The notes below the pieces were generated by a model. The model was not told the DNA's origin. It saw only the letters and a list, made by a program, of their open reading frames with translations, and did not search any database. A program made the position numbers and the translations under genes. Positions 27,438-36,601 of a stretch of 36,777 nt of DNA are shown here, piece by piece. The DNA lies in NCBI RefSeq assembly GCF_000192435.1, contig NZ_AEUD01000025.1:1-36777 (forward strand). Direction: 5' to 3'. The first letter of the stretch is position 1. Each line of letters opens with the position of its first letter. Source of the DNA: Gordonia neofelifaecis NRRL B-59395. GTDB lineage: Bacteria; Actinomycetota; Actinomycetes; Mycobacteriales; Mycobacteriaceae.

Positions 27438-27853
27438 CAGAACTGCTCCTCTCGGGTCACGATTCGGGTCTTGATGGGGAGCTTGTGCTGTGCGCGGCGC
27501 AGGGCCTCGCGAGCGGTCTCCTCATTGGGGTAGCTCATCTCGAACAGCACGCGGCCCGGCTTCACCGGGGCCACCCACCACTCGGGCGAGCCCTTACCGG
27601 AACCCATGCGGGTCTCGGCGGGCTTCTTCGTGATCGGACGGTCCGGGAAGATGTTGATCCAGACCTTGCCGCCACGCTTGATGTGGCGGTTGATCGCGAT
27701 ACGAGCAGACTCGATCTGACGGTTGGTGATGTACGCACCTTCCAGAGCTTGGATACCGTAATCACCGAAGGTGACCTTGGTTCCGCCCTTGGCCCGGCCC
27801 TTCAGGCTGGGGTGGTGCTGCTTGCGGTGCTTGACCCTGCGAGGGATCAACAT
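27437..27853 (-). CDS. rplP: 50S ribosomal protein L16
   Basis: A 138-residue L16, which helps shape the tRNA-binding A site of the 50S subunit. The start [15 protein letters not shown] is the universal one, with the ATG at 27853 four bases after the rpsC stop. The frame is open a further 58 codons upstream, but that segment is Arg-rich shadow of rpsC. Other landmarks are [25 protein letters not shown] and [16 protein letters not shown]. Confidence 0.98.
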   Translation of the reverse strand: MLIPRRVKHRKQHHPSLKGRAKGGTKVTFGDYGIQALEGAYITNRQIESARIAINRHIKRGGKVWINIFPDRPITKKPAETRMGSGKGSPEWWVAPVKPGRVLFEMSYPNEETAREALRRAQHKLPIKTRIVTREEQF

Positions 27854-27857
27854 GGCC

Positions 27858-28664
<807 letters not shown>

Positions 28665-29099
28665 CTAGGCTCCCTTCTTCTTCTGCTGGCGCGAACGAGC
28701 ACGTCCGCCGTTCTCCACAGCCGACACGACCACGGTGATGTGGCTGGGGGGCTTGCGGGTGCTGATGTGGCTGGTGCGCTTGCGGATGCGGAAGGCACGG
28801 CCCTGTGCACGCGGCTGGAACCGCTTCAGGGTCGGGCCCTCATCGGCGAACGCCTCCGACACGACGAGGGTCCGGCGATCCAGCCCCACGTTGTTCTCGG
28901 CGTTGGCGACAGCGCTGGCGAGCACCTTGTACACCGGCTCGCTGGCCGCCTGCGGAGCGAACCGCAGGATGTCGAGGGCCTCGTCCACGTTCTTGCCGCG
29001 GACCAGGTCGATGACGCGGCGGGCCTTCATCGGGGTGACACGAACGAACTTCGCGGTCGCCCGTGCGCTCTGCACTGCGTTTTCAGTCTCAGTAGTCAT
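28665..29099 (-). CDS. rplV: 50S ribosomal protein L22
   Basis: A 144-residue L22, whose long loop lines the peptide exit tunnel. Recognised by [18 protein letters not shown], the loop [20 protein letters not shown] and the ending HITVVVS. A basic C-terminal tail follows ([12 protein letters not shown]). ATG at 29099, two bases after the rpsS stop, so translation is probably coupled. Confidence 0.98.
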   Translation of the reverse strand: MTTETENAVQSARATAKFVRVTPMKARRVIDLVRGKNVDEALDILRFAPQAASEPVYKVLASAVANAENNVGLDRRTLVVSEAFADEGPTLKRFQPRAQGRAFRIRKRTSHISTRKPPSHITVVVSAVENGGRARSRQQKKKGA

Positions 29100-29101
29100 G
29101 G

Positions 29102-29383
29102 TTACCGGCGCTTCGCTTTCCGGTCATCCTTGATGTGACCCTTGAAGGTACGGGTGGGAGCGAACTCGCCCAGCTTGTGACCCACCATCGAGTCGGACAC
29201 GAACACGGGCACGTGCTTGCGACCGTCGTGGACCGCAAAGGTGTGACCGATGAAGTCAGGCGTGATGGTCGAGCGGCGCGACCAGGTCTTGATGACCTGC
29301 TTCGTGCCCTTCTCGTTCTGCGCATCCACCTTCTTCAGGAGGTGGTCGTCGACGAACGGGCCCTTCTTGAGGCTGCGTGGCAT
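29102..29383 (-). CDS. rpsS: 30S ribosomal protein S19
   Basis: A 93-residue S19, which sits on the 30S head and binds with S13. Recognised by [27 protein letters not shown] and [19 protein letters not shown]. It has the best ribosome binding site of the operon, TTAGGAGGAGGTAAAAA just before ATG 29383, so it can initiate on its own. Confidence 0.98.
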   Translation of the reverse strand: MPRSLKKGPFVDDHLLKKVDAQNEKGTKQVIKTWSRRSTITPDFIGHTFAVHDGRKHVPVFVSDSMVGHKLGEFAPTRTFKGHIKDDRKAKRR

Positions 29384-29400
29384 TTTTTACCTCCTCCTAA

Positions 29401-30237
29401 TTATCGCTTGTTCTTGCCGGTACGACGGCGACGGACGATCATCTTGTCGCTGGCCTTGTTCTTGCGGGTGCGGCCCTCGGGCTTGCCCCACGGGCTGACC
29501 GGGTGGCGACCACCGGAGGTCTTGCCCTCACCACCGCCGTGCGGGTGGTCGACCGGGTTCATCACGACACCGCGCACCGTCGGGCGCTTGCCCTTCCAGC
29601 GCATACGGCCGGCCTTGCCCCAGTTGATGTTGCTCTGCTCGGCGTTGCCGACCTCGCCGACGGTGGCGCGGCAGCGCACGTCGACGCGACGGATCTCACC
29701 GGAGGGCATACGCAGGGTCGCGTACGGACCCTCCTTGCCCAGCAGCTGGATCGAGGCACCGGCCGAACGAGCCATCTTGGCGCCGCCGCCCGGACGCAGC
29801 TCCACGTTGTGGATCTGGGTACCGGTCGGGATGTTGCGCAGCGGCAGGTTGTTGCCCGGCTTGATGTCGGCGTTCGGGCCGCTCTCGACGACGTCGCCCT
29901 GCTTCAGGTTCTTCGGCGCCAGGATGTAGCGCTTCTCGCCGTCCACGTAGTGCAGCAGCGCGATGCGCGCGGTGCGGTTGGGGTCGTACTCGATGTGCGC
30001 GACCTTGGCGTTGATGCCGTCCTTGTCGTTACGACGGAAGTCGATCAGACGGTAGGCGCGCTTGTGACCGCCACCCTTGTGACGGGTGGTGATGCGACCG
30101 TGTGCGTTACGACCACCGGTGCTGTGCAGCGGACGCACCAGCGACTTCTCCGGATGCGAACGGGTGACCTCGGAGAAGTCGGCACCGCTCGATCCGCGAC
30201 GACCCGGGGTCGTCGGCTTGTACTTACGAATTGCCAT
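29401..30237 (-). CDS. rplB: 50S ribosomal protein L2
   Basis: A 278-residue L2, a primary 23S rRNA binder near the peptidyl transferase centre. Recognised by the start [29 protein letters not shown] and the conserved [20 protein letters not shown] segment with the key His. Full length. It lies between rplW (32-base gap) and rpsS (17-base gap). Confidence 0.98.
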   Translation of the reverse strand: MAIRKYKPTTPGRRGSSGADFSEVTRSHPEKSLVRPLHSTGGRNAHGRITTRHKGGGHKRAYRLIDFRRNDKDGINAKVAHIEYDPNRTARIALLHYVDGEKRYILAPKNLKQGDVVESGPNADIKPGNNLPLRNIPTGTQIHNVELRPGGGAKMARSAGASIQLLGKEGPYATLRMPSGEIRRVDVRCRATVGEVGNAEQSNINWGKAGRMRWKGKRPTVRGVVMNPVDHPHGGGEGKTSGGRHPVSPWGKPEGRTRKNKASDKMIVRRRRTGKNKR

Positions 30238-30269
30238 GAGTCTTAGTCCCTACTCTTCTTCGCGGGCGG

Positions 30270-30575
30270 TCAGGAGACCGCGCCCCCGAAGATCTCGATG
30301 GGCTTGCTGTCAGCGGACAGCGTCACGATGGCGCGCTTGGTGTTCTTGCGCTTGCCGAAGCCCGAGCGGGTGCGCTTGCGCTTGCCCTGGCGATTGGCGG
30401 TGTTGACGCTGGTGACCGTCACATCGAAGATCTGCTCGATCGCGATCTTGATCTGAGTCTTGTTCGAGTCCGGGTGCACCAGGAAGGTGTACGCACCGTC
30501 TTCGATCAGCCCGTAAGCCTTCTCCGAGATCACCGGCGCCAGGATGATGTCACGCGGGTCTGCATGCGTAGCCAT
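30270..30575 (-). CDS. rplW: 50S ribosomal protein L23
   Basis: A 101-residue L23, located at the exit of the peptide tunnel, where nascent-chain factors dock. Recognised by [33 protein letters not shown] and [26 protein letters not shown]-containing site lies just before ATG 30575, inside the end of rplD. Confidence 0.98.
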   Translation of the reverse strand: MATHADPRDIILAPVISEKAYGLIEDGAYTFLVHPDSNKTQIKIAIEQIFDVTVTSVNTANRQGKRKRTRSGFGKRKNTKRAIVTLSADSKPIEIFGGAVS

Positions 30576-30577
30576 TC

Positions 30578-31237
30578 CTAGGCCTCCTTCTTCTGGTTCT
30601 GCTCGATGAAGGCGTTCAGGGTCTCAACGCTGAACACGACCTCATCCGAGTCGAGGACGTCGTAGGTGTTGAGCTGATCCGGCGCGATCGGCAGGACGTT
30701 GCCCAGGTTCGCGACGCCCTTCCATGCGGTGACGTCCTCGCGGGACACGACCACCAGGAACTTGCGACGGTCGCTCAGCAGCTCCAGGAACTTGCGAGCG
30801 GCCTTGGTCGACGGGGTCTGGCCGGCGACGAGCTCGGTCACCACGTGGATGCGCTCGTTGCGAGCACGGTCCGACAGGGCGCCGCGCAGGGCAGCGGCCT
30901 TGACCTTCTTGTTGACCTTCTGCGTGTAGTCGCGCGGCTGCGGACCGTGAACGGTGCCGCCGCCGGTGAACTGCGGTGCGCGGATCGAGCCCTGACGAGC
31001 GCGACCGGTGCCCTTCTGGCGGTACGGCTTGGCGCCGCCGCCGGCCACCTGGCCACGGGTCTTGGTCGAGTGCGTGCCCTGACGGCCTGCGGCCTGCTGG
31101 GCCACGACCACCTGGTGCATGAGCGCGATGTTCGCGGTCACGTCGAAGAGCTCGGCGGGCAGGTCGACGGTTCCGTTGTTGGTGCCGTCGGCGTTGCGGA
31201 CGTCGAGCGTCAGCTTGGTTGCGGTTTCGGTGCTCAC
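30578..31237 (-). CDS. rplD: 50S ribosomal protein L4
   Basis: A 219-residue L4, which binds 23S rRNA and lines the exit tunnel; in enterobacteria it also represses its own operon. The tunnel loop [20 protein letters not shown] and [14 protein letters not shown] are clear. The GTG start overlaps the rplC stop by four bases (GTGA). Whether L4 regulates this operon through the structured leader at 32212-32514 is unknown. Confidence 0.98.
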   Translation of the reverse strand: MSTETATKLTLDVRNADGTNNGTVDLPAELFDVTANIALMHQVVVAQQAAGRQGTHSTKTRGQVAGGGAKPYRQKGTGRARQGSIRAPQFTGGGTVHGPQPRDYTQKVNKKVKAAALRGALSDRARNERIHVVTELVAGQTPSTKAARKFLELLSDRRKFLVVVSREDVTAWKGVANLGNVLPIAPDQLNTYDVLDSDEVVFSVETLNAFIEQNQKKEA

Positions 31238-31890
31238 TTGGCGCCACCCTTCACTGCGTCGCGGACCACCACGATGCCGCCCTTGCGGCCGGGGATCGCG
31301 CCCTTGATCAACAGCAGACCGGCTTCGGCGTCCACCTTGTGGACGGTCAGGTTCTGCGTGGTCACCTTGTCGGAGCCCATGCGGCCTGCCATGCGGGTGC
31401 CCTTGAAGACGCGACCCGGCGTTGCGCAGCCGCCGATGGAACCCGGCGAGCGGTGCACGCGGTGCGCGCCGTGGCTGGCACCCAGACCGGCGAAGCCGTG
31501 ACGCTTCATGACACCGGCGAAGCCCTTGCCCTTGGAAGTACCGGTCACGTCCACCTTCACGCCCTCGGCGAAGATGTCGGCACCCAGCTCCTGGCCGACC
31601 TCGAACTCCGAGATGTCGTTGATACGAATCTCGGTGAGGTGGCGGCGCGGGGTGACGCCGGCCTTGGCGAACTGGCCGGCGACCGGCTTGTTCACCTTGC
31701 GGGGGTCGATGGCGCCGTACGCGAGCTGAATGGCGGTGTAGCCGTCACGGTCTGCGGTGCGCAGCTGGGTGACGACGTTGGAGCCGGTCGCGATGACGGT
31801 CACCGGAACGACCCGGTTGTTCTCGTCGAAAACCTGGGTCATGCCGAGCTTGGTGCCCAGGATGCCCTTGGTTGCATTCTGATTACTCAT
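31234..31890 (-). CDS. rplC: 50S ribosomal protein L3
   Basis: A 218-residue L3, an early-assembly protein reaching toward the peptidyl transferase centre. Recognised by [48 protein letters not shown] and [16 protein letters not shown] 31890 is preceded by GGGGGA at good spacing. It starts 15 bases after rpsJ and overlaps rplD. Confidence 0.98.
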   Translation of the reverse strand: MSNQNATKGILGTKLGMTQVFDENNRVVPVTVIATGSNVVTQLRTADRDGYTAIQLAYGAIDPRKVNKPVAGQFAKAGVTPRRHLTEIRINDISEFEVGQELGADIFAEGVKVDVTGTSKGKGFAGVMKRHGFAGLGASHGAHRVHRSPGSIGGCATPGRVFKGTRMAGRMGSDKVTTQNLTVHKVDAEAGLLLIKGAIPGRKGGIVVVRDAVKGGAK

Positions 31891-31905
31891 TTATCCAATC
31901 CCCCG

Positions 31906-32211
31906 TCACTGAATGTTGACGTCGACACTGGCCGGGAGGTCGATGCGCATGAGCGCGTCGACCGTCTTCGGCGTCGGGTCGAGGATGTCGATGAGTCGCT
32001 TGTGAGTGCGCATCTCGAAGTGTTCGCGGCTGTCCTTGTACTTATGCGGCGAACGGATGACGCAGTACACGTTCTTTTCGGTGGGCAACGGCACCGGGCC
32101 GACCACGCGCGCACCCGTGCGGGTCACGGTCTCCACGATCTTGCGCGCAGAAGCGTCGATCGCCTCGTGGTCGTAGGCCTTGAGCCTGATGCGGATCTTC
32201 TGTCCCGCCAC
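31906..32211 (-). CDS. rpsJ: 30S ribosomal protein S10
   Basis: A 101-residue S10 (NusE), first gene of the operon and also a transcription antitermination factor. Recognised by [52 protein letters not shown] and the ending PASVDVNIQ. The GTG start at 32211 has GAAGAGGACACAGC before it. A ~300-nt structured leader precedes it. Confidence 0.98.
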   Translation of the reverse strand: MAGQKIRIRLKAYDHEAIDASARKIVETVTRTGARVVGPVPLPTEKNVYCVIRSPHKYKDSREHFEMRTHKRLIDILDPTPKTVDALMRIDLPASVDVNIQ

Positions 32212-32514
32212 GCTGTGTCCTCTTCCGTCTGATCATCTCTCGACAACAGAACACCGCGTGACTTCACACCCGCGGTAATGACTCGCGGGCGGCAACTGAT
32301 GCCACATGACCACGCCTTGACATTTGGCGGATCGACGCTGTTCTACTGTCGTTGTACGGTGCCGAACTCTCGTTCGGCTGCCGACTCTCGTCGGCTTCGC
32401 CTCCGGCACCCGCGGTCGGGCGTGTCGGTCCGGCTCCTTCGAGAGGATTTCCGCGTTACACGCCCAGCTCCGCGTTTCGCGGTCCTGGAAGTATGTGCGC
32501 CTCTTACGCGAGGC
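32212..32514 (-). promoter_or_regulatory. Structured 5' leader of the S10 operon
   Basis: This ~300-base gene-free stretch holds several perfect hairpins in RNA sense: GCCTC/GAGGC (32514-32499), CCGCG-AAA-CGCGG (32482-32470), GCCGAC-GAGA-GTCGGC (32395-32380), GCCGAAC-GAGA-GTTCGGC (32378-32361) and ACCGCG/CGCGGT (32276-32253). Two adjacent stems carry the same GAGA loop, a GNRA-type tetraloop. An outer pairing GGTGCCG (32410-32404) with CGGCACC (32364-32358) would compete with the second GAGA stem. This suggests a regulatory leader, perhaps for ribosomal protein feedback. Confidence 0.5.
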
Positions 32515-32521
32515 AACCTGA

Positions 32522-32552
32522 ATAGTATGCACCAGGCCCGCGGCGACTTCAA
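32522..32552 (-). promoter_or_regulatory. Candidate S10 operon promoter
   Basis: On the minus strand TTGAAG (32552-32547) and TACTAT (32527-32522) are separated by 19 bases. This would start the RNA near 32514, about 300 bases before rpsJ. The -10 fits well, but the spacer is at the long end. It is the best candidate in an otherwise GC-rich stretch. Confidence 0.5.
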
Positions 32553-32589
32553 ATCCCCGACCTGCGTGATCCTGGGCACGTCGACGTCA

Positions 32590-32651
32590 TCACAGCCTCA
32601 TTGCGACGTCACACCTTGAGCTCGGTGCGCGAACTCGCATCGAGGCTGTGA
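32590..32651. repeat. Palindromic repeat, copy 1 (full length)
   Basis: A 62-base element with near-perfect 15-base inverted ends: TCACAGCCTCATTGC on the left and GCATCGAGGCTGTGA on the right. It starts 10 bases after the stop of the minus-strand AbiEi-like gene, so it may terminate that gene's transcript. A shorter relative lies at 33710-33752. Confidence 0.7.
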
Positions 32652-32661
32652 CCGGTCCGGA

Positions 32662-33621
32662 TCAGTGCGACCGAGCGGGCAGGAGATGAAAGTTGCCGAG
32701 CCACTTGGCGACTCGCGGCACCATCAGTCCGTTCTCCAGATCCGACCACGTCCAGCGAACCACCATGATGCCCGCGGACCGCAGCAGGTCTTCGCGGTCC
32801 TTCTCTCTGATCACGGACTGGGCGACGGTCTCCCCCGGCCTCCGGAGGCGACCGTACTTCACTCGGCCGTCGAACTCGCCCACGAGGCGGCAGTCCCAGT
32901 CGAAGTCGGAGCGATACTCGTGACCTTCGACGACGTGGGCGCACTGGAGCCGCGGCAACCGGATACCCGCCTCGATCATCTGCGCGCGACTCCACGACTC
33001 GCCCACCGATTCCGACAACGAGGTCGCCGACGCCAGAGCCCGTCGCGCAGTGCGGACGCCGTGGCACCGCCTGCGTTCGAGCTGCGCTATCAGCTCAGTC
33101 CGAGGCACACCGCGGGCGAGAGCCGCATCGAACACGGTCAGCGCCTGCGCGAATGTCGCGTCCGAGATCGCGACGTCGACAGCTGTGCGCGCTGCGCTCG
33201 TCGTCGGCACACCGCCGATCTCGACGACGTCGTCGTCGGACAGTTGCAACGCGTGGACATGACGTCCGCCGCGCACGCCTCCCCCGCTCTTGGCGTTCCG
33301 CGTCACGTGAACGCGGCGCTGGTCGGGTTTCAGCAGATGCATCCCGTGCACCGCTGCGGCCGACTGGTGACTGAGCACCACGTCGCCGCTCGAGCGTACG
33401 CAGGTGACGGTCGCGATCCCCCGCATGAGGTAGAGGCGGTCCGCACCCTCGCGAGTGACGAAACCCGGGTCCGCACCGACATACACTCCCTGCGCCATGC
33501 GGATCAGTTCGCCGCGGCGGATCGCGGATTGAATCATCGCGTCCGACCAGCCCGCCGCGAGAGCACCCTCCCGCCTGATCAGACCGTGCTCATCGACCGG
33601 CAGCAGCTCCGCACTCGTCAT
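32662..33621 (-). CDS. AbiEi-like wHTH protein with PD-(D/E)XK-like (DUF559-type) C-terminus
   Basis: A 319-residue protein. The N-terminus (GLIRREGALAAGWSDAMIQS, then GELIRMAQGVYV) matches the winged-helix domain shared by AbiEi-type antitoxins. The middle (VVLSHQSAAAVHGM, VHVTRN, VPTTSAARTAVDVA) continues that family. The last ~100 residues read YRSDFDW, LVGEFDGRVKYG and EDLLRSAGIMVVRWTWSDL. This D...E-x-D-x-K pattern resembles the PD-(D/E)XK nuclease-like fold of DUF559/Vsr-type proteins. No AbiEii toxin gene lies beside it, so a working toxin-antitoxin pair is unlikely; single genes of this type are common in actinobacteria. The ATG has AAGGGGGACGGG before it. Both sides carry copies of one palindromic repeat. 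A DNA-binding or nuclease role is possible; the function is unknown. Confidence 0.88.
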   Translation of the reverse strand: MTSAELLPVDEHGLIRREGALAAGWSDAMIQSAIRRGELIRMAQGVYVGADPGFVTREGADRLYLMRGIATVTCVRSSGDVVLSHQSAAAVHGMHLLKPDQRRVHVTRNAKSGGGVRGGRHVHALQLSDDDVVEIGGVPTTSAARTAVDVAISDATFAQALTVFDAALARGVPRTELIAQLERRRCHGVRTARRALASATSLSESVGESWSRAQMIEAGIRLPRLQCAHVVEGHEYRSDFDWDCRLVGEFDGRVKYGRLRRPGETVAQSVIREKDREDLLRSAGIMVVRWTWSDLENGLMVPRVAKWLGNFHLLPARSH

Positions 33622-33709
33622 CCCGTCCCCCTTGTCGTCCTCAGTCCATCGTCGATCCGAGCCGGCTGGGACACGAGTGCGCTATCCACAGGAATACCGA
33701 ACGTGGCCA

Positions 33710-33752
33710 TCACAGCCTCAATGCGAGTCGGCACCCCGAGCTCAGGCTGTGA
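33710..33752. repeat. Palindromic repeat, copy 2 (shortened)
   Basis: A 43-base relative of the element at 32590: TCACAGCCTCAATGCGA on the left, a shared CGAGCTC centre, and AGGCTGTGA on the right. About 19 bases of the right half are missing compared with copy 1. It lies between two divergent genes, about 90 bases before the AbiEi-like start. Confidence 0.7.
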
Positions 33753-33759
33753 CGAGGTA

Positions 33760-33788
33760 TTGAGCGTGTGATGACGCGCCGATAGCAT
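33760..33788 (+). promoter_or_regulatory. Candidate promoter of the hotdog-fold/DsbA operon
   Basis: TTGAGC (33760-33765) and TAGCAT (33783-33788) are 17 bases apart. Transcription would start close to the ATG at 33797, and no Shine-Dalgarno sequence lies before that ATG. A leaderless mRNA, common in actinobacteria, would explain both. Confidence 0.55.
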
Positions 33789-33796
33789 CGGCACTC

Positions 33797-34291
33797 ATGA
33801 CTGCTACTTCGAGTAACACCAACAGTGCGACGTATGCGCTCCGCAAGCGACTGCCCAGCGGACGGATCGGCAACGCCCTGTTCTCGCTCGGCATGGTCGC
33901 CCGGGTGCCCTACTTCGGCACCATCCTGCCCTTCGTCGAGGAGATGGAACCCGGCTACTGCCGCGTGACGGCTCCCAACTGGTGGGGAGTCCACAACCAC
34001 ATCGGCACCTTCCACGCCATCGCCGCGTGCAACCTCGCCGAAACCGCGATGGGCATGCTCATGGAGGCCACCGTCCCGACCACGCACCGGTGGATTCCGA
34101 AGGCCATGAACACGCAGTACCTCACAAAGGCGACGACGCGGCTCACGGCGCACGCGGAGTTCGCCGAGGCCGTCGACTTCTCCACGATCACCGAGGGCAC
34201 CGAGGTCGTCGTGACCATTCGGATCCTGGACACCTCGGGCACCGAGGTCGTGCACTGCGACATCACCACGTGGGTGACGCCGAGTGCGTAG
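33797..34291 (+). CDS. Hotdog-fold protein, DUF4442 family
   Basis: A 164-residue protein that I place in the DUF4442/hotdog thioesterase-like family. It shows VPYFGTILPFVEEMEPGYCRV, NWWGVHNHIGTFHAIAACNLAETAMG (the central hotdog helix after an HNHIG turn) and a sheet ending VVVTIRILDTSG. Hotdog proteins usually act on acyl-CoA or acyl-carrier thioesters. The asparagine and histidine of HNHIGT could be functional, but no activity can be assigned. It overlaps the next gene by eight bases, so it belongs to one operon with the lipoprotein DsbA. The initiating ATG lacks a ribosome binding site. Confidence 0.88.
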   Translation: MTATSSNTNSATYALRKRLPSGRIGNALFSLGMVARVPYFGTILPFVEEMEPGYCRVTAPNWWGVHNHIGTFHAIAACNLAETAMGMLMEATVPTTHRWIPKAMNTQYLTKATTRLTAHAEFAEAVDFSTITEGTEVVVTIRILDTSGTEVVHCDITTWVTPSA

Positions 34292-35012
34292 GCTCCGCGC
34301 CGTCGTCGCGGCCCTAGCGGCGACGACGGCACTCGCCGGCTGCGGCGTCGACGGGGTGGCGGTGAAGGCCGCGGACGACGTGGCGCCGTCGTCCTCCGAC
34401 GGCCCGATCCCCACCCAGCCCGCTCCGACCACCGGTGCGTCGGGCGCACCGATCACCGCCGACGGCGCCTTCCGGATCTCGACGTCCGACGATGTGCGAG
34501 TGGTCGTGACGGTCGTCGAGGACATGGCGTGCCCGGCCTGCAAGGCATTCGAAGCCGCCTACGGCGACACCCTCGCGGAACTGGCGGCGCTGCCCGGTGC
34601 AGCGGTCGACTACCGGGTGATCTCGTTCCTCGACCGGATGAGCGACGACCAGTATTCCTCCCGCGCCGCGAACGCGTCGTACTGCGTGTGGAACCGTCCC
34701 GGGGACGACCGCGCCCGTCAGGACACCTGGCGCAGGTTCCAGGTCGCCGCGTTCCGTGCGCAGCCCGCAGAGGGCGGTCCCGGCCTGTCCGACGACCGGC
34801 TCGCCGCCATGGCGAAGACCGCGGGCGCAGGCGACGTCAGCACGTGCATCACGACCCGCCAGTACGCCCAGGACGTGCACGGCACCACCTCGTCGACGAT
34901 GTCGGAACCCGAGTTCGAGGGCACTCCGACCCTGCTGGTGAACGGCGAACGACTCGATCTCCGTTCGGCGGCGACTCTGCTGGACAAGGTGAAGGGACTA
35001 TTGCCGGGATAG
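34284..35012 (+). CDS. DsbA-like thioredoxin-fold lipoprotein
   Basis: A 242-residue exported thiol oxidoreductase. The signal peptide MRRLRAVVAALAATTALAGC ends in a lipobox (L17-A-G-C20), so the mature protein should be lipid-anchored on the outer face of the membrane. A Ser/Pro/Thr-rich linker leads to a DsbA fold with the active site CPACKAFEA, a helical insert with two further Cys (YCVWNRP, STCITT), and the cis-Pro turn EGTPTLLVNG. The GTG start overlaps the preceding stop by eight bases. It closely resembles the next gene (same CPACKAFEA and SSRA.NAS segments), so the two are paralogues. It probably introduces disulfides into exported proteins and is reoxidised by the VKOR downstream. 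Confidence 0.93.
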   Translation: MRRLRAVVAALAATTALAGCGVDGVAVKAADDVAPSSSDGPIPTQPAPTTGASGAPITADGAFRISTSDDVRVVVTVVEDMACPACKAFEAAYGDTLAELAALPGAAVDYRVISFLDRMSDDQYSSRAANASYCVWNRPGDDRARQDTWRRFQVAAFRAQPAEGGPGLSDDRLAAMAKTAGAGDVSTCITTRQYAQDVHGTTSSTMSEPEFEGTPTLLVNGERLDLRSAATLLDKVKGLLPG

Positions 35013-35118
35013 CCCTACGTCATTTCCAGCCGTCTGTAATGAGTTTCTTAACAAGCTGCCAGTAGGGTTGCACTGGTAAACGCCGGGTGCACGGTGCTCC
35101 CGGATCTCTCTGATCAGC

Positions 35119-35124
35119 GGAGGA
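35119..35124 (+). promoter_or_regulatory. Ribosome binding site fixing the second DsbA start
   Basis: GGAGGA eight bases before GTG 35133. It rules against the earlier in-frame start at 35094, which would add thirteen residues with no ribosome binding site. Confidence 0.75.
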
Positions 35125-35132
35125 AGAGAATC

Positions 35133-35882
35133 GTGGCCCAGAAGAGCCGGACCGTCGTCGATCCTCGGCAGGCCGAACGCCGCCGATCCCTCATGTACAA
35201 GATCGGCGCGGCAGTGGTGCTGATCATCATCGCCGTCGGTGTCACGTTCTGGGCGATCAACCACAACAAGGACTCCGCGTCGACCACCGGCGGCTCCGCC
35301 ACCCCGACGGTCATGAGGCCCGACGGTTCGATCCGCATCACCAGCGCACCCGCGGGCACCGAGCCGAAGGCTGTCGTGACCCTCGTCGAGGACTTCCAGT
35401 GCCCGGCATGCAAGGCGTTCGAGGCCAGCTTCGGCAGCACCATCACCGAGCTCGAGAAGAACCCCCAGGTGGCCATCGACTACCACCCGATCGCGTTCCT
35501 CAACCGGATGTCGACCACGAACTACTCGAGCCGCGCGATGAACGCCTCGACCTGCGTCGCGGAGTCGACCGCCAAGAACGGCGACTGGAGCATCTGGCTG
35601 AAGTTCCACAACCTGCTGTTCACCAACCAGCCGGAGGAGGGCGGCTCGGGCCTGCCCGACAGCGAACTGATCTCGCTGGCCCGTCAGGCGGGTGCCGAGG
35701 GCATCACCGACTGCATCAATGACAACCAGTTCGGTCAGTGGGTCACCAAGCAGACCTCCGACATGACTGGCAATCCCGAATTCCAGGGAACCCCGTGGGT
35801 CCGCGTCAACGGCCAGACCTTCGATCCCCAGGGTGGACCGCAGGGCCTGACCGCCGCCGTCGACGCGGCGCTGGCGAAGTAG
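35133..35882 (+). CDS. Membrane-anchored DsbA-like thiol:disulfide oxidoreductase
   Basis: A 249-residue protein with a short basic cytoplasmic end, one membrane helix at about residues 22-42 (KIGAAVVLIIIAVGVTFWA) and an outer DsbA domain. The active site is FQCPACKAFEA. Two more Cys lie in the helical insert (STCVAES, TDCIND), and the cis-Pro turn is FQGTPWVRVNG. It precedes a VKOR gene by six bases, the same pairing as mycobacterial DsbA (Rv2969c) with VKOR (Rv2968c). Role: oxidises Cys pairs in exported proteins and passes electrons to VKOR. The upstream lipoprotein is its paralogue. Confidence 0.95.
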   Translation: MAQKSRTVVDPRQAERRRSLMYKIGAAVVLIIIAVGVTFWAINHNKDSASTTGGSATPTVMRPDGSIRITSAPAGTEPKAVVTLVEDFQCPACKAFEASFGSTITELEKNPQVAIDYHPIAFLNRMSTTNYSSRAMNASTCVAESTAKNGDWSIWLKFHNLLFTNQPEEGGSGLPDSELISLARQAGAEGITDCINDNQFGQWVTKQTSDMTGNPEFQGTPWVRVNGQTFDPQGGPQGLTAAVDAALAK

Positions 35883-35888
35883 TCGATC

Positions 35889-36548
35889 ATGGCTGACGAG
35901 TCACCGGCCGAGTTCGAGAACACCGAGGCCGTCGCGGTCGCGGAGGAAGCCGTCACCCGCGAGCCCGGCAACTTCTGGCTCCAGCGACGTCCGATCTCCG
36001 TAGCGGCGTCCTGGACCCTGCTGGTCTGCGGCGTCCTCGGGATGGCCGCAGCGATCGCGCTCACGCTCGACCGCATTCAGCTGCTGATCGATCCGACGTT
36101 CACCCCGGCGTGCAGCATCAATCCGATCATCTCGTGCGGCTCGGTGATGGTGACCGACCAGGGCAAGTTCTTCGGCTTCCCCAATCCGCTGCTCGGCCTG
36201 CCCGCGTTCGCGGTGATCCTGGTGACCGCCGTCCTCTCCATCGGCCGAGTCCGACTGCCCCGCTGGTACTGGGTCGGTCAGGCGATCGGAGCACTGCTCG
36301 GGCAGATCTTCGTCGGCTACCTGATCTTCCAGAGCATCTACCGGATCCACGCCCTGTGCCCGTACTGCATGGTGGTCTGGACGATCATTCCGATCGTTCT
36401 GATCCTGAGCCTGTCGCGGGCCCTCCCGGACAGCGGCCTCGGCCGGTCCATCCGCGAGTGGCTGTGGATCCTGCTGCCCGTCTACTACGTGGTCGTCATC
36501 CTCATGGGCACCGTTCAGTTCTGGGATTACTGGAAGACCCTGTTCTAG
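35889..36548 (+). CDS. Vitamin K epoxide reductase (VKOR) family protein
   Basis: A 219-residue integral membrane protein that reoxidises DsbA and passes electrons to quinone, replacing DsbB in actinobacteria. The catalytic pair is in LCPYCMVVW; the loop Cys pair is C-x6-C in ACSINPIISCGS, followed by the conserved Ser. The context GFPNPLLGLPAF is typical. Five hydrophobic segments are visible. The first 30 residues are acidic and cytoplasmic. It has no clear ribosome binding site and starts six bases after the DsbA stop, so translation is probably coupled. A strong hairpin follows. Confidence 0.96.
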   Translation: MADESPAEFENTEAVAVAEEAVTREPGNFWLQRRPISVAASWTLLVCGVLGMAAAIALTLDRIQLLIDPTFTPACSINPIISCGSVMVTDQGKFFGFPNPLLGLPAFAVILVTAVLSIGRVRLPRWYWVGQAIGALLGQIFVGYLIFQSIYRIHALCPYCMVVWTIIPIVLILSLSRALPDSGLGRSIREWLWILLPVYYVVVILMGTVQFWDYWKTLF

Positions 36549-36557
36549 AAGCGCGTT

Positions 36558-36595
36558 GATCAGGGGCGGGGTACTGCGGTGCCCCGCCCCTGATC
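36558..36595 (+). terminator. Hairpin terminator after VKOR
   Basis: A perfect 14-bp stem, GATCAGGGGCGGGG paired with CCCCGCCCCTGATC, around a ten-base loop, ten bases after the VKOR stop. There is no U-run. It lies between convergent reading frames and could serve both strands. Confidence 0.8.
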
Positions 36596-36601
36596 GCATC
36601 G

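Noticed and set aside
32233-32532. A 99-codon minus-strand frame upstream of rpsJ
   Set aside because: Its start overlaps the proposed -10 box, it has no ribosome binding site or recognisable domain, and it spans the hairpins of the S10 leader.
32662-33621. A complete AbiE-type toxin-antitoxin system
   Set aside because: No AbiEii nucleotidyltransferase gene lies on either side; the neighbours are the S10 leader and a hotdog-fold gene.
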